DNA of 64,000 nucleotides from Azospirillum brasilense (GTDB taxonomy: Bacteria > Pseudomonadota > Alphaproteobacteria > Azospirillales > Azospirillaceae): the NCBI RefSeq assembly GCF_007827815.1, contig NZ_VITH01000001.1, forward strand, positions 744,001 through 808,000, given 5' to 3'. Shown in pieces: positions 41,202 through 49,933 of this stretch. Under the pieces are notes generated by a model, which saw only the letters and a list, made by a program, of their open reading frames with translations, was not told the origin of the DNA and searched no databases. The first letter of the stretch is position 1. Every line of letters starts with the position of its first letter. Both the position numbers and the translations under genes were made by a program.

Positions 41202-42850
41202 GAGGACCGCCCCGCGTGGTGCTCCAGCGCCAGGAAGTGCGACACCCGCGGCGGCCCGTCGCCGCGGTGGAAGGCCAGCGCCTCCTTCTGCACGTCCGCG
41301 TCGGCGTTGGACACCCGGCGGTGCTGGCGCTGGTGCTCCGCCCAGGATTCGACGAAGAACCACTCCAGCACCCGTTCCGGATCGCCGGAATCCTGGCTGA
41401 CGCCCCAGGCGTAGGCGCCGTCCCGCCGCCGCGCCTCCGACAGGCGGCGGAGTGCGGCGTGGAAGGCGTGCTGGTCGGCGGCGGCCACCCGGTACTCGAT
41501 GGTGATCAGCACCGGACCGCGGTCGTTGCGCACCGGCTCGGCGGTCAGCGGCTCCGGCCAATGGTTGGACGGGGTGAGGTCGGCCTCGCCCTCCGGCAGC
41601 GGCACCGCGCGGGACAGCACCGCGACGGCGAGCAGCCCGGCGGCGCTGACCCACAGGGTCGCCGGCACGCCGATCGCGTCGGCCAGCGCGCCCCAGCCGA
41701 GACTGCCCGCCGTCAAAGCGCCGTTGAACACGGTCAGGTACAGCGCCAGCCCACGCCCGCGCACCCAGTTGGGCAGGATGGCCTGGGTGGTGGCGCTCAG
41801 CGTCGTCAACACGGCGATCCAGGCCGCACCGGCGCCCAGCAGGACCGGCAGCGCCAGCCAGCGCGGCGGGGCCAGGGCCAGGATGCCCATGACCACGGCG
41901 GTGACCAGCGCCGCCGCCAGCATCAGGCCGTCCGCGCCCAGACGCTCGCGCAGGCGCGGCAGGACGGTTGCCCCGCCGATGGCCCCCGCCCCCACGGCGC
42001 CGAGCAGCAGGCCGTAGAAGCCCGGCCCGCCGCCCAGCATCGGTCCGGCGACGATGGGCAGCAGGGCCCACAGGGCGCTGGCGCAGGCGAAGAACAGGCC
42101 GGCGCGCAGGAAGACGCGGTGCAATTCCTTGCTGGCGCGGGCATAGCGCAGCCCGGCGCGCAGCGCGCCGCCGAACTGCTCCGACAAATCGTCGCGGGCA
42201 TCGGGGGTGCGCCGCCACCACAGCAGGGCGGCGATGACGATGATGTAGGAGGAGACGTCCACCGCGTAGGTGGCGGCGGCCCCGGCGGCGGCCAGGATGG
42301 CGCCGCCCGCCGCCGGGCCGATGGCGCGGGCGATGTTGATGCCCAGGCTGTTCAGCGCCACCGCGCCCTTCAGCTCGCCGCGCGGCACCAGTTCCGGCAC
42401 GATGGACTGCCAGACCGGCGCCATCAGCGCCGCCCCGACCCCGCCGAGGAAGGTCAGCCCGGCGATGGAGGCGACGCTGGCGACGCCCAGCCACGCCTGG
42501 ATCATCAGCGCGGCGCTTACGCAGGCGAGCAGGCACTGGATGACGATCAGCATCCGCCGCCGGTCCATGATGTCCGACAGCACCCCCGCCGGGATCGCCA
42601 GCAGGAAGATGGGCAGCGAGCCCGCCGCCTGGATCAGCGCGACGGTGGACGGCGATCCCGACAGGTCGAGCACCAGCCACGCGCTCGCCACGTCGCGCAT
42701 GAAGGTGCCGACGTTGCCCAGCACCGCCGCCACCCACAGCACGGCGAACAGCCGGTTGCTCAGCGGCGCGAAGGCACCCGCCGGCTTGGATGCGGCGGGC
42801 TTATGTCCGGGCGGCTGTGCGCCGGGGGTTGGGACGGCCTCGGCGGTCAT
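41198..42850 (-). CDS. MFS transporter, MFS_3 family with C-terminal soluble domain
   Basis: This 550-residue protein has 12 hydrophobic segments (about 35-425) and a C-terminal soluble domain (about 440-545; LITIEYRVAAADQHAFHAALRRL), similar to the antibiotic-monooxygenase-like tail seen in some MFS_3 proteins. The domain may bind a small ligand. It is coupled with the porin gene (GTGA) and with the DoxX gene (ATGA) and so lies in the middle of an operon. Export is likely, but the substrate is unknown. Start ATG at 42850. Confidence 0.85.
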   Translation of the reverse strand: MTAEAVPTPGAQPPGHKPAASKPAGAFAPLSNRLFAVLWVAAVLGNVGTFMRDVASAWLVLDLSGSPSTVALIQAAGSLPIFLLAIPAGVLSDIMDRRRMLIVIQCLLACVSAALMIQAWLGVASVASIAGLTFLGGVGAALMAPVWQSIVPELVPRGELKGAVALNSLGINIARAIGPAAGGAILAAAGAAATYAVDVSSYIIVIAALLWWRRTPDARDDLSEQFGGALRAGLRYARASKELHRVFLRAGLFFACASALWALLPIVAGPMLGGGPGFYGLLLGAVGAGAIGGATVLPRLRERLGADGLMLAAALVTAVVMGILALAPPRWLALPVLLGAGAAWIAVLTTLSATTQAILPNWVRGRGLALYLTVFNGALTAGSLGWGALADAIGVPATLWVSAAGLLAVAVLSRAVPLPEGEADLTPSNHWPEPLTAEPVRNDRGPVLITIEYRVAAADQHAFHAALRRLSEARRRDGAYAWGVSQDSGDPERVLEWFFVESWAEHQRQHRRVSNADADVQKEALAFHRGDGPPRVSHFLALEHHAGRSS

Positions 42851-43299
42851 GCGGCCCCTCCCCGGCGGCGGGAGTCGCGATGGGTGAGCACCGCCGCCGC
42901 CGCGAAGCCGCCGACGATGGCGAGATGCTCCAGGAAGGTGGCGGTCTGCCGCGCGCGGTCCGGCCCCTCATAGGTCCAGAAGGCGTGGGCGAGCAGCGTG
43001 GCGACCACCGTGAAGCCGGCGAGGATCCCGGCGCCGAGCCAGCACCAGCGCCGTGTCAAAAACAGCGCCGACCCGCCGAGCTGGCTGACGATCACCGCCA
43101 CTGCGACGAGGACCGGCAGGCCGAGCCCCAGCCCCGCCGCCTCGGCCACGGCGCCGTTGAAGTCCGTCAGCTTGACCAGCCCGCTGACGACGAAGGGCGC
43201 CGCCAGGGCGAGGCGGGCGAGCCAGGCGGTCCCCGGCCAGTCGAGCAGGGCGGCGACCGGCGCAATGGCGTCCTTGCGCGTGGAGAGGGTATCGGCCAT
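42847..43299 (-). CDS. DoxX-family membrane protein
   Basis: This 150-residue protein has four membrane helices (ARLALAAPFVVSGLVKLTDF at about 38-57, PVLVAVAVIVSQLGGSALFL and others) and the DoxX/SURF4 signature. Such proteins are often near redox or quinone-linked genes but have unclear roles. The ATG at 43299 is chosen because the DoxX pattern follows it. The stop overlaps the MFS start (ATGA), so it is coupled to that gene. The amidohydrolase gene ends 14 bases before it. Confidence 0.85.
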   Translation of the reverse strand: MADTLSTRKDAIAPVAALLDWPGTAWLARLALAAPFVVSGLVKLTDFNGAVAEAAGLGLGLPVLVAVAVIVSQLGGSALFLTRRWCWLGAGILAGFTVVATLLAHAFWTYEGPDRARQTATFLEHLAIVGGFAAAAVLTHRDSRRRGGAA

Positions 43300-43313
43300 C
43301 GTTGCGCTCCCCC

Positions 43314-45290
43314 TCAGACCGCCCAGCAACCGCAGCCGAACACGCCCCAGAAGCTGCGCGCGTCGGACGAGGGCACGTCGGCGCCCAGCGCCGCCGCGTG
43401 GTCATGGCCGTGCACGGCGCAGCCGGAGTGGCAACCGCACTCCGCCGCCTGCCGCTGCACCGTCCTGGGGTCGCGGTGATAGCCGCCGACCGTGGCGACC
43501 GGCGACCAGTCGGGCATCGGCTTGGGCAGCGGCGGGGCGAGTTTGTCGTAATCGCCTTCGCCATGCACCACGGCGCCGCCCAGCAGGGTCAGGACCGAGC
43601 GGATGTGGGGGATGCGGTCCTCCGCCACCGCCATGTAGTCGTCGCTGAGCAGCGCCGCGTCGGCGAGCTGCCCCGCCTCGATCCGGCCCTTCTTGCCCTG
43701 CTCGTTGGAGAACCAGGTGTTGGCCTCCGTCCACAGGCGCAGCGCCGTTTCGCGGTCCAGCCGGTTCGCCATCGGGTAGAGCGACAGCCCACCCACCGTC
43801 TTGCCGGTGACCAGCCAGGACAGCGAGACCCAGGGGTTGTAGCTCGCCACACGGGTGGCGTCCGTCCCGGCGCCCACCGGCACCCCGGCGGCCATCATCT
43901 TCGCGATGGGCGGCGTGGCCTCGGCGGCCTTGGCGCCGTAGCGCTCCACGAAATACTCGCCCTGATAGGCCATGCGGTGCTGCACGGCGATGCCGCCGCC
44001 AAGCGCCGCGATGCGGTCGATGTTGCGGTCGCTGATCGTCTCGGCGTGGTCAAAGAACCAGTTCAGCCCCTGCAGCGGGATGTCGCGGTTGACCTTCTCG
44101 AAGACGTCGAGCGCCCGGCCGATGGTCTCGTCGTAGGTGGCGTGCAGCCGCCACGGCCAGCGCCGCTCGGCCAGCAGGCGGACCACCGGCTCCAGGTCCG
44201 TCTCCATGTTGGGCGGCATCTCGGGCCGGGCGACACGGAAGTCCTCGAAGTCGGCGGCCGAATAGACCAGCATCTCCCCCGCTCCGTTCAGGCGGTAGCG
44301 GTCGTCGCCGTCGCCCGGCTTCACCGTGTCAGACCAAGTGGCGAAGTCCTTCAACTCCTCCTTCGGCTTCTGGGTAAACAGGTTGTAGGCGATGCGCAGC
44401 GTCATCTCGCCGTCGGCGTGCAGCTTCTCGATGATCGCATAGTCGTCGGGGTAGTTCTGGAAGCCGCCGCCGGCGTCGATCACGCTGGTGACGCCCAGAC
44501 TGTTCAGCTCCCGCATGAAATGACGGGTGGAGTTGACCTGATACTCCTCCGGCAGCTTCGGCCCCTTGGCGAGGGTGGAGTACAGGATCATCGCGTTGGG
44601 CAGGGCCAGCAGCAGGCCGGTCGGGTTGCCCGCGGCGTCGCGCTGGATCTCGCCGCCCGGCGGGTTGGGCGTGTCCTTGCCATAGCCCACCGCCCGCAGC
44701 GCGGCGGCGTTCAGCAGCGCGCGGTCGTAGAGGTGCAGGATGAAGACCGGCGTGTCGGGGGCGGCGGCGTTCAGCTCCTCCAGCGTCGGCAGGCGCTTTT
44801 CGGCGAACTGGTGCTCGGTGAAGCCGCCGACGACGCGCACCCATTGCGGGGCCGGGGTGCGGGCCACCTGGGCGCGCAGCATCGCCATGGCGTCGGCCAG
44901 GGTCGGCACGCCGTCCCAGCGCAGCTCCATGTTGTAATTCAGGCCGCCGCGGATGACGTGGATGTGGCTGTCGATCAGGCCGGGGATCAGGCGGCGTCCC
45001 TTGGCGTCGATCACCGTGGCGGCGGGGGCGGCGGCGGCGCGCACCTCGGCCTCCCGCCCCACGGCGAGGAAGCGCCCGTCGCGGATCGCCACGGCGTCGG
45101 CCTGCGGGTTGGCGCGGTCGAGCGTCGTGATGCGGGCGTTGACGATCAGAAGGTCGGAAGACGGCATGGCGGCATTCCCAAGGCGGGTGAGCAGGGGCGA
45201 GGCGAGCAGAGTGGCGGCGGCGCTTCCGGCGATGGCGCCCCGACGCCCAACACCGGTGCGACCGATGCCGGGGCGACCGGTCCCGGTCAT
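43314..45290 (-). CDS. Tat-exported amidohydrolase (YtcJ-type) with Cys/His-rich tail
   Basis: This 658-residue protein has a twin-arginine signal (GVGRRGAIAGSAAATLL, residues 13-29). The amidohydrolase_3 barrel has metal ligands H-x-H in GLIDSHIHV and later His/Asp residues (WFFDHAET, GAGTDATRVASYNPW). The C-terminal 45 residues add ECGCHSGC, VHGHDH and GCGC, a likely metal-binding extension not usual in the family. The Tat signal would fit cytoplasmic metal loading. ATG at 45290 overlaps the XapX stop by 4 bases. It probably hydrolyses an amide or imine of an unknown periplasmic substrate. Confidence 0.85.
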   Translation of the reverse strand: MTGTGRPGIGRTGVGRRGAIAGSAAATLLASPLLTRLGNAAMPSSDLLIVNARITTLDRANPQADAVAIRDGRFLAVGREAEVRAAAAPAATVIDAKGRRLIPGLIDSHIHVIRGGLNYNMELRWDGVPTLADAMAMLRAQVARTPAPQWVRVVGGFTEHQFAEKRLPTLEELNAAAPDTPVFILHLYDRALLNAAALRAVGYGKDTPNPPGGEIQRDAAGNPTGLLLALPNAMILYSTLAKGPKLPEEYQVNSTRHFMRELNSLGVTSVIDAGGGFQNYPDDYAIIEKLHADGEMTLRIAYNLFTQKPKEELKDFATWSDTVKPGDGDDRYRLNGAGEMLVYSAADFEDFRVARPEMPPNMETDLEPVVRLLAERRWPWRLHATYDETIGRALDVFEKVNRDIPLQGLNWFFDHAETISDRNIDRIAALGGGIAVQHRMAYQGEYFVERYGAKAAEATPPIAKMMAAGVPVGAGTDATRVASYNPWVSLSWLVTGKTVGGLSLYPMANRLDRETALRLWTEANTWFSNEQGKKGRIEAGQLADAALLSDDYMAVAEDRIPHIRSVLTLLGGAVVHGEGDYDKLAPPLPKPMPDWSPVATVGGYHRDPRTVQRQAAECGCHSGCAVHGHDHAAALGADVPSSDARSFWGVFGCGCWAV

Positions 45291-45622
45291 GCCCGACCCC
45301 GCGGGGGTGCGTCCGCGGCGGGGGCCGACGGGCTCGCGGCGTCCGGCGCCGCGGCGGCAGAGGCCGGGGCAGAGGCAGTGGCCGGAGCGGCATTGCCCGC
45401 CTGCGGCCCCAGGATGTGGCGCGCGCAATCGTTCTGGATGAAGGCGAGGACCGGCTGCCCGGCGATCAGCCGCTTGACCACCGGCACCGCCTGCTCGCCG
45501 ACCAGCATGCCGAGCAGGCCGATCAGGGCGATGGTGGGCGGAGCCGGGGAGCGGACGCCGAGAAACGCGTAGAGGACGCCGACCAGGATGCCGGCGCCGA
45601 GGGAAAGCAGATAGGGCATCAT
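45287..45622 (-). CDS. XapX-domain (DUF1427) membrane protein
   Basis: This 111-residue protein has two hydrophobic helices in the XapX domain (YLLSLGAGILVGVLYAFLGV, residues 4-23, and IALIGLLGMLVGEQAV). A low-complexity Ala/Pro/Ser tail of about 40 residues follows. The XapX domain has no known function but is often beside amidohydrolase or isochorismatase genes. It overlaps the amidohydrolase start by 4 bases. Two adjacent ATG codons (45620, 45617 on the minus strand) are possible starts. Confidence 0.82.
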   Translation of the reverse strand: MMPYLLSLGAGILVGVLYAFLGVRSPAPPTIALIGLLGMLVGEQAVPVVKRLIAGQPVLAFIQNDCARHILGPQAGNAAPATASAPASAAAAPDAASPSAPAADAPPRGRA

Positions 45623-45750
45623 GGCGTGCCTGTTCTTCGTCCGGATGGGCGGAAAGAGGCGGACCGGCCCCGGGGAGGGTCGGGACCGGTCCGTCGCGGC
45701 GCGGGGCATCGGGCGCCGCGAAGCAAGCGCCCCGAACCAAGCGCAGCAGG

Positions 45751-46422
45751 TCAGGCGGCGGCGCTGTGGCCGCCTTCCGACGCGCCGAACATCGTCTTGG
45801 CGTAGATGATGCCCAGGCCATAGGCGCCACCGTACTTCTTGGCGATGCCGGTGGTCATCTCGTAGGTCTCGGTGCGCGCCCAGTCGCGCTGCAGTTCCAG
45901 CATGTACTGGAGCGAGGTCATCGGACGGACGCCGGCCTGGACCATGCGGTCCATGGCGCGCTGGTGCGCCTCGACCGAGACGTCGCCGCAGGCGTCGGCG
46001 ATGACGTAGACCTCGAAGCCCTGGTCCAGCGCCGACAGGGTCGGGCCGACGATGCAGACCGAGGTCCACAGGCCGCAGAAGACCAGCCGGGTCTTGCCCA
46101 GGCCGTTCACCCGCTTGATGACGTTCGCATCCTCCCAGGTGTTCATGGAGGTGCGGTCGGTGACCTCCGCCCCCGGGAAGGCCTCGGTGATCTCGGAGAA
46201 GATCGGGCCGGAGAAGCTCTTTTCCGCGACGGTGGTCAGGATGGTCGAGACGCCGAAGCCGGCGGCGGCGTGGGCGACCAGCGCGGTGTTGGTGCGCAGA
46301 GTCGTGGCGTCGATCGAATGGGTCGCGAAGGCCATCTGCGACTGATGATCGATCATGATCAGCGCGTGGTCCTTCGGCGAGACGAGCAGTTTGCCGGGAG
46401 TCGCGGTGGCGGTGATGGTCAT
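45751..46422 (-). CDS. Isochorismatase-like cysteine hydrolase (YcaC-like)
   Basis: This 223-residue protein is similar in plan to E. coli YcaC, an isochorismatase-like hydrolase whose natural substrate is unknown. The catalytic triad is visible: Asp in LIMIDHQSQ, Lys in AEKSFSG and Cys in FCGLWTSVCI. It starts with MTITATATPG and extends normally to EGGHSAAA. It is the first gene of the operon, and the divergent region upstream has an operator-like repeat. ATG at 46422 is followed by the typical N-terminus. It may open a ring or amide of the compound handled by the operon. Confidence 0.88.
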   Translation of the reverse strand: MTITATATPGKLLVSPKDHALIMIDHQSQMAFATHSIDATTLRTNTALVAHAAAGFGVSTILTTVAEKSFSGPIFSEITEAFPGAEVTDRTSMNTWEDANVIKRVNGLGKTRLVFCGLWTSVCIVGPTLSALDQGFEVYVIADACGDVSVEAHQRAMDRMVQAGVRPMTSLQYMLELQRDWARTETYEMTTGIAKKYGGAYGLGIIYAKTMFGASEGGHSAAA

Positions 46423-46567
46423 GTCTCTATCCCCGTTGTTTTTGGCGCCGGTGCCAATGGCGATGGCCGTGGCGAACACGTGACGATGTCTGTGGCCCGG
46501 CGGTGTGTCGAAGCATCGGTCAGGGACGGAGGACGGCGACATTGAACTTGCGTTTGCGGGCCCTATA

Positions 46568-46588
46568 CCTTGGTATATCAGGCCAAGG
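46568..46588. promoter_or_regulatory. Inverted repeat in the divergent promoter region
   Basis: CCTTGG and CCAAGG arms are separated by nine A/T-rich bases (TATATCAGG). It lies between the hydrolase operon (start 46422) and the two-component genes (start 46690), so it could bind the FixJ-type regulator or another dimer. Confidence 0.5.
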
Positions 46589-46689
46589 CGCCGCTCGCCG
46601 CCGGTGCCGGTCGGGGTTAAAGGCTGGGTTTGAGGGTTGAAGGCAGGGTTGAGGGCGGACGTGACCCGACGGGCGGGCGAGCGACGGTG

Positions 46690-48318
46690 ATGCGCACGAG
46701 CGATGACCCCGGAGACCAACGGTTTCTTCTGGCGACCCTGCCGCCGCGGGCGGGACAGACGCGGCTGGCCGTCGGCACGGTGGCCGGTCTGCTGGTCGCC
46801 CTGGCCATCGCCGCCCCCTTCGCCCGCCTGACGACGGAGGGGACGGCGGTTCTGCTGCCCGCCTACGCCACCGCGGTCCTGCTGACCGAACTGATGACCG
46901 CCGTCCTGCTGTTCGCGCTCTACGCCACGCAGCGCACGCCGGCCCTGCTGGCGCTGGCCGCCGGCTACCTGACGACGGCGCTGCTGATCGTCCCCTGGGC
47001 GCTGACCTTCCCCGGGGTGTTCGCGCCGACCGGGCTGCTCGGCGCCGGCCTGCAAAGCACGGCCATCGTCGCCGCCGGGCGGCGCATCGGGCTGCCGCTG
47101 TTCATCCTCGCCTACGCGCTGCTCAAGGCCATGGAGGCCGGCCCGCGCGAGGCGCACCGTCCCGCCCTGCCCGCCATCGCCGGCGGCATGGCGCTGGCGG
47201 CGGCCCTGGCCGGGGGTCTCACCGCCTTCGCGCTGGCCGACGACGCCCATCTGCCGCGGCTGATGGTCGACACCATGCGCGAAACGCCGCTGTGGATGGT
47301 CGTGCCGGTGACCGCCCTGGCGCTCTGTGCCGCCGCACTGGCCGTCCTCGGGCGGCAGCGGCTCTCGGTCCTCGACCTCTGGCTGATGGTCGTGCTGGCC
47401 GCCTGGGCCATCGAGACCTGCCTGCTGAGCTTCATCAGCGGCGGGCGCTTCAGCGCCGGCTGGTGGTCGGGACGGGTGTTCGGGCTGGCCGCCTCCAGCA
47501 TCGTCCTGCTGGTCCTGCTGGCCGAGATGACGACGCTCTACGGGCGGCTGGTCCGCTCGGTGGCGGCGGAGCGGCGGGTGCGCGACGCGCGTCTGGCCAG
47601 CCTGGAGGCGCTCTCCGCCTCCATCGCGCACGAGGTCAACCAGCCGCTGGCGAGCATGGTCACCAACGCGGGCGCCGGGCTGCGCTGGCTCGACCGCCCG
47701 TCGCCCAACCTGGTGGAGGTGCGGGCGGCGCTGAAGCGGATTTCCGACGACGGACACCGCGCCGCGCGGGTGATCGCCTGCATCCGCGATTCCTTCCGCA
47801 AGACGCCGCCCCAGCGCAGCCGGCTGGACATCAACGGGGTGATCCGCAGCGCGCTCGACCGCACGGAGGGCGAGCGCCGCCTGAACCGCATCGCCGTGCG
47901 GACCGACCTCCAACAGCGCCTGCCGCCGGTCAACGGCAGCACGGTGCAGCTCGAGCAGGTGCTGCTGAACCTGATCGCCAACGCCGACGACGCCATGGCC
48001 ACGGTCACCGACCGGCCGCGCGTTCTGAGCATCCGCTCGCGCCGCCGCGGGCTCACGGACGTCATCGTGTCGGTGGAGGACACCGGCACCGGCCTGCAGG
48101 CGTCCCAGGAGGAGCGGCTGTTCGAACCTTTCTTCACCACCAAGGAGCATGGGATCGGCATGGGGCTGACCATCTGCCAGTCGATCGTCGAGGCCCATGG
48201 CGGCCGGCTGTGGGTGGCCGCCAACCAGCCCCACGGCGCCGTCTTCCGCTTCACCCTGCCCGCCGACGACGAGCCGGAACGGCCGGCGGCCGGGGCGGAG
48301 CTGGAGCGGACGCGATGA
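46690..48318 (+). CDS. MASE4 sensor histidine kinase
   Basis: This 542-residue kinase has an N-terminal MASE4-type membrane sensor with about eight helices (residues 20-285; GLLVALAIAAPFARL, MTAVLLFALYATQRT, AWAIETCLLSFISGGRFSAGWW). The HisKA domain has H314 in SIAHEVNQPLASMV and the HATPase domain ends HGIGMGLTICQSIVEAHGG. The HEVNQPL H-box marks the FixL/DctB-like group. ATG at 46690 is preferred because the sensor pattern starts soon after. It overlaps the regulator gene by 4 bases. Confidence 0.9.
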   Translation: MRTSDDPGDQRFLLATLPPRAGQTRLAVGTVAGLLVALAIAAPFARLTTEGTAVLLPAYATAVLLTELMTAVLLFALYATQRTPALLALAAGYLTTALLIVPWALTFPGVFAPTGLLGAGLQSTAIVAAGRRIGLPLFILAYALLKAMEAGPREAHRPALPAIAGGMALAAALAGGLTAFALADDAHLPRLMVDTMRETPLWMVVPVTALALCAAALAVLGRQRLSVLDLWLMVVLAAWAIETCLLSFISGGRFSAGWWSGRVFGLAASSIVLLVLLAEMTTLYGRLVRSVAAERRVRDARLASLEALSASIAHEVNQPLASMVTNAGAGLRWLDRPSPNLVEVRAALKRISDDGHRAARVIACIRDSFRKTPPQRSRLDINGVIRSALDRTEGERRLNRIAVRTDLQQRLPPVNGSTVQLEQVLLNLIANADDAMATVTDRPRVLSIRSRRRGLTDVIVSVEDTGTGLQASQEERLFEPFFTTKEHGIGMGLTICQSIVEAHGGRLWVAANQPHGAVFRFTLPADDEPERPAAGAELERTR

Positions 48319-48971
48319 CCGACCGCTCCCTCTCCGACCGGTCCGCCATACCCGCGGAAACGCCCTTCGTCGCCATCATCGACGACGATCCCTCGATCCG
48401 GGACTCGCTGGTCAGCCTGCTGCGCTCGGTCGGGCTGACCGCACTGCCCTTCGCCTCGGCGCAGGAGTTCCTGCAGCAGCGCCTGCCCGACGCCCCCGGC
48501 TGCCTCGTGCTCGACGTGCGGCTGCCGGGCCAGAGCGGGCTGGAGTTCCAGCGCGAGCTGAGCGGAACGGACATCCATCTGCCGGTCGTCTTCATCACCG
48601 GCCACGGCGACATTCCCATGTCGGTGACGGCGATGAAGGCCGGCGCCGTCGAGTTCCTCGCCAAGCCCTTCCGCGACCAGGACCTGATCGACGCCGTCCA
48701 CACCGGCATCGAGCGCGACCGCGACCGCCGCCGCGCGCTCGACGCGCTGTGCGACCTGCGCGAGCGGTTCCGCAGCCTGACCCCGCGCGAGCGGGAGGTG
48801 ATGCGGCTCGTCGCCGCCGGGCAGCTCAACAAGCAGATCGCCGCCGAGCTGCAGCTCAGCGAGATCACCGTGAAGGTCCACCGCGCCAGCGTGATGCGCA
48901 AGATGCAGGCGCGGTCCCTGCCCGATCTGGTCCGCATCGCCGACAAGGTGACCCTCGCCGGCGACGCCTGA
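48315..48971 (+). CDS. FixJ-family response regulator
   Basis: This 218-residue regulator has a receiver with D24/D25 (IIDDDPSIRD), phospho-acceptor D67 (CLVLDVRL) and Lys in FLAKPF, then a LuxR-type HTH (SLTPREREVMRLVAAGQLNKQIA and SEITVKVHR). It overlaps the kinase gene by ATGA. FixJ-type proteins activate transcription after phosphorylation. The divergent hydrolase operon is the nearest candidate target. It converges with an alpha/beta hydrolase gene. Confidence 0.93.
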   Translation: MTDRSLSDRSAIPAETPFVAIIDDDPSIRDSLVSLLRSVGLTALPFASAQEFLQQRLPDAPGCLVLDVRLPGQSGLEFQRELSGTDIHLPVVFITGHGDIPMSVTAMKAGAVEFLAKPFRDQDLIDAVHTGIERDRDRRRALDALCDLRERFRSLTPREREVMRLVAAGQLNKQIAAELQLSEITVKVHRASVMRKMQARSLPDLVRIADKVTLAGDA

Positions 48972-48982
48972 CCGGCTTCGGC

Positions 48983-49807
48983 TCACGCCCCCTTGATGAA
49001 GGCCAGCACGTCGGCGTTGAAGCGGTCCTGGTGGGTGGCCGTCAGGCCGTGCGGCGCCCCCTCGTAGACCTTGAGCGTCGCCTGCGGCGCGATCTCCACG
49101 GCGCGGCGGGCCGCCGCGTCGATGGGCACGATCTGGTCGTCGTCGCCGTGGATGAGCAGCGTCGGGACCGCCATCTTTTTCAGATCCTCGGTGAAGTCGC
49201 TTTCCGAGAATTGCTGGATGCAGTCGTAGGCGCCCTTGATCCCGGCCATCATGCCCTGGAGCCAGAAGGACTGCCGCATCCCCTCCGACACCTTCGCCCC
49301 GTCGCGATTGAAGCCGTAGAAGGGCATGGTCAGGTCGAGAAAGAATTGCGACCGGTCGTCGTAGGTGCCCTTGCGGATGCCGTCGAAGACCTCCATCGGC
49401 AGACCGCCGGGGTTGGCCGCGGTCTTCAGCATGATCGGCGGCACCGCGCCGACCAGCACGGCCTTGGCGACGCGCCCGGTGCCGTGGCGCCCGATGTAGC
49501 GGGCGACCTCGCCGCCGCCGGTCGAATGGCCGATCATCACCGCGTCGCGCACGTCCAGCGCGTCGAGCAATTCGGCCAGATCGTCGGCGTATTGGTCCAT
49601 GTGGTTGCCGGTCCAGGTCTGGTCGGACCGGCCATGGCTGCGCCGGTCATGGGCGATGACCCGGTAGCCCTGCTGGCCGAAGAACAGCATCTGCCCGTCC
49701 CAGGCGTCGGCGCTGAGCGGCCAGCCGTGCGAGAACACCACCGGCTGCCCGCTGCCCCAGTCCTTGTAGAAGATGCGGGTGCCGTCCTTGGTGGAAATCG
49801 TGCTCAA
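48983..49807 (-). CDS. Alpha/beta hydrolase, non-heme chloroperoxidase-like
   Basis: This 274-residue alpha/beta-hydrolase has nucleophile Ser in GHSTGG, Asp in GDDDQIVP and His in EGAPHGL. Sequence such as [24 protein letters not shown] is typical of chloroperoxidase/arylesterase-like members. A TTG at 49807 is chosen as the start because GGAGGGGG lies just upstream and [18 protein letters not shown] is the conserved N-terminus; a longer frame to 49903 lacks support. It probably hydrolyses an ester; the peroxidase name does not imply halogenation in vivo. Confidence 0.88.
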   Translation of the reverse strand: MSTISTKDGTRIFYKDWGSGQPVVFSHGWPLSADAWDGQMLFFGQQGYRVIAHDRRSHGRSDQTWTGNHMDQYADDLAELLDALDVRDAVMIGHSTGGGEVARYIGRHGTGRVAKAVLVGAVPPIMLKTAANPGGLPMEVFDGIRKGTYDDRSQFFLDLTMPFYGFNRDGAKVSEGMRQSFWLQGMMAGIKGAYDCIQQFSESDFTEDLKKMAVPTLLIHGDDDQIVPIDAAARRAVEIAPQATLKVYEGAPHGLTATHQDRFNADVLAFIKGA

Positions 49808-49933
49808 AACCCCCTCCTTTTTTGGACGCGCGAAAGTTCCGCGGCGCGACGGGAAGACGGATAACGATCTTCCATGGGCAACGCGGAGGCTCGTCTTCGC
49901 CACTACAGTGCCGGAGGCGGGCGGGCCTGGAAA

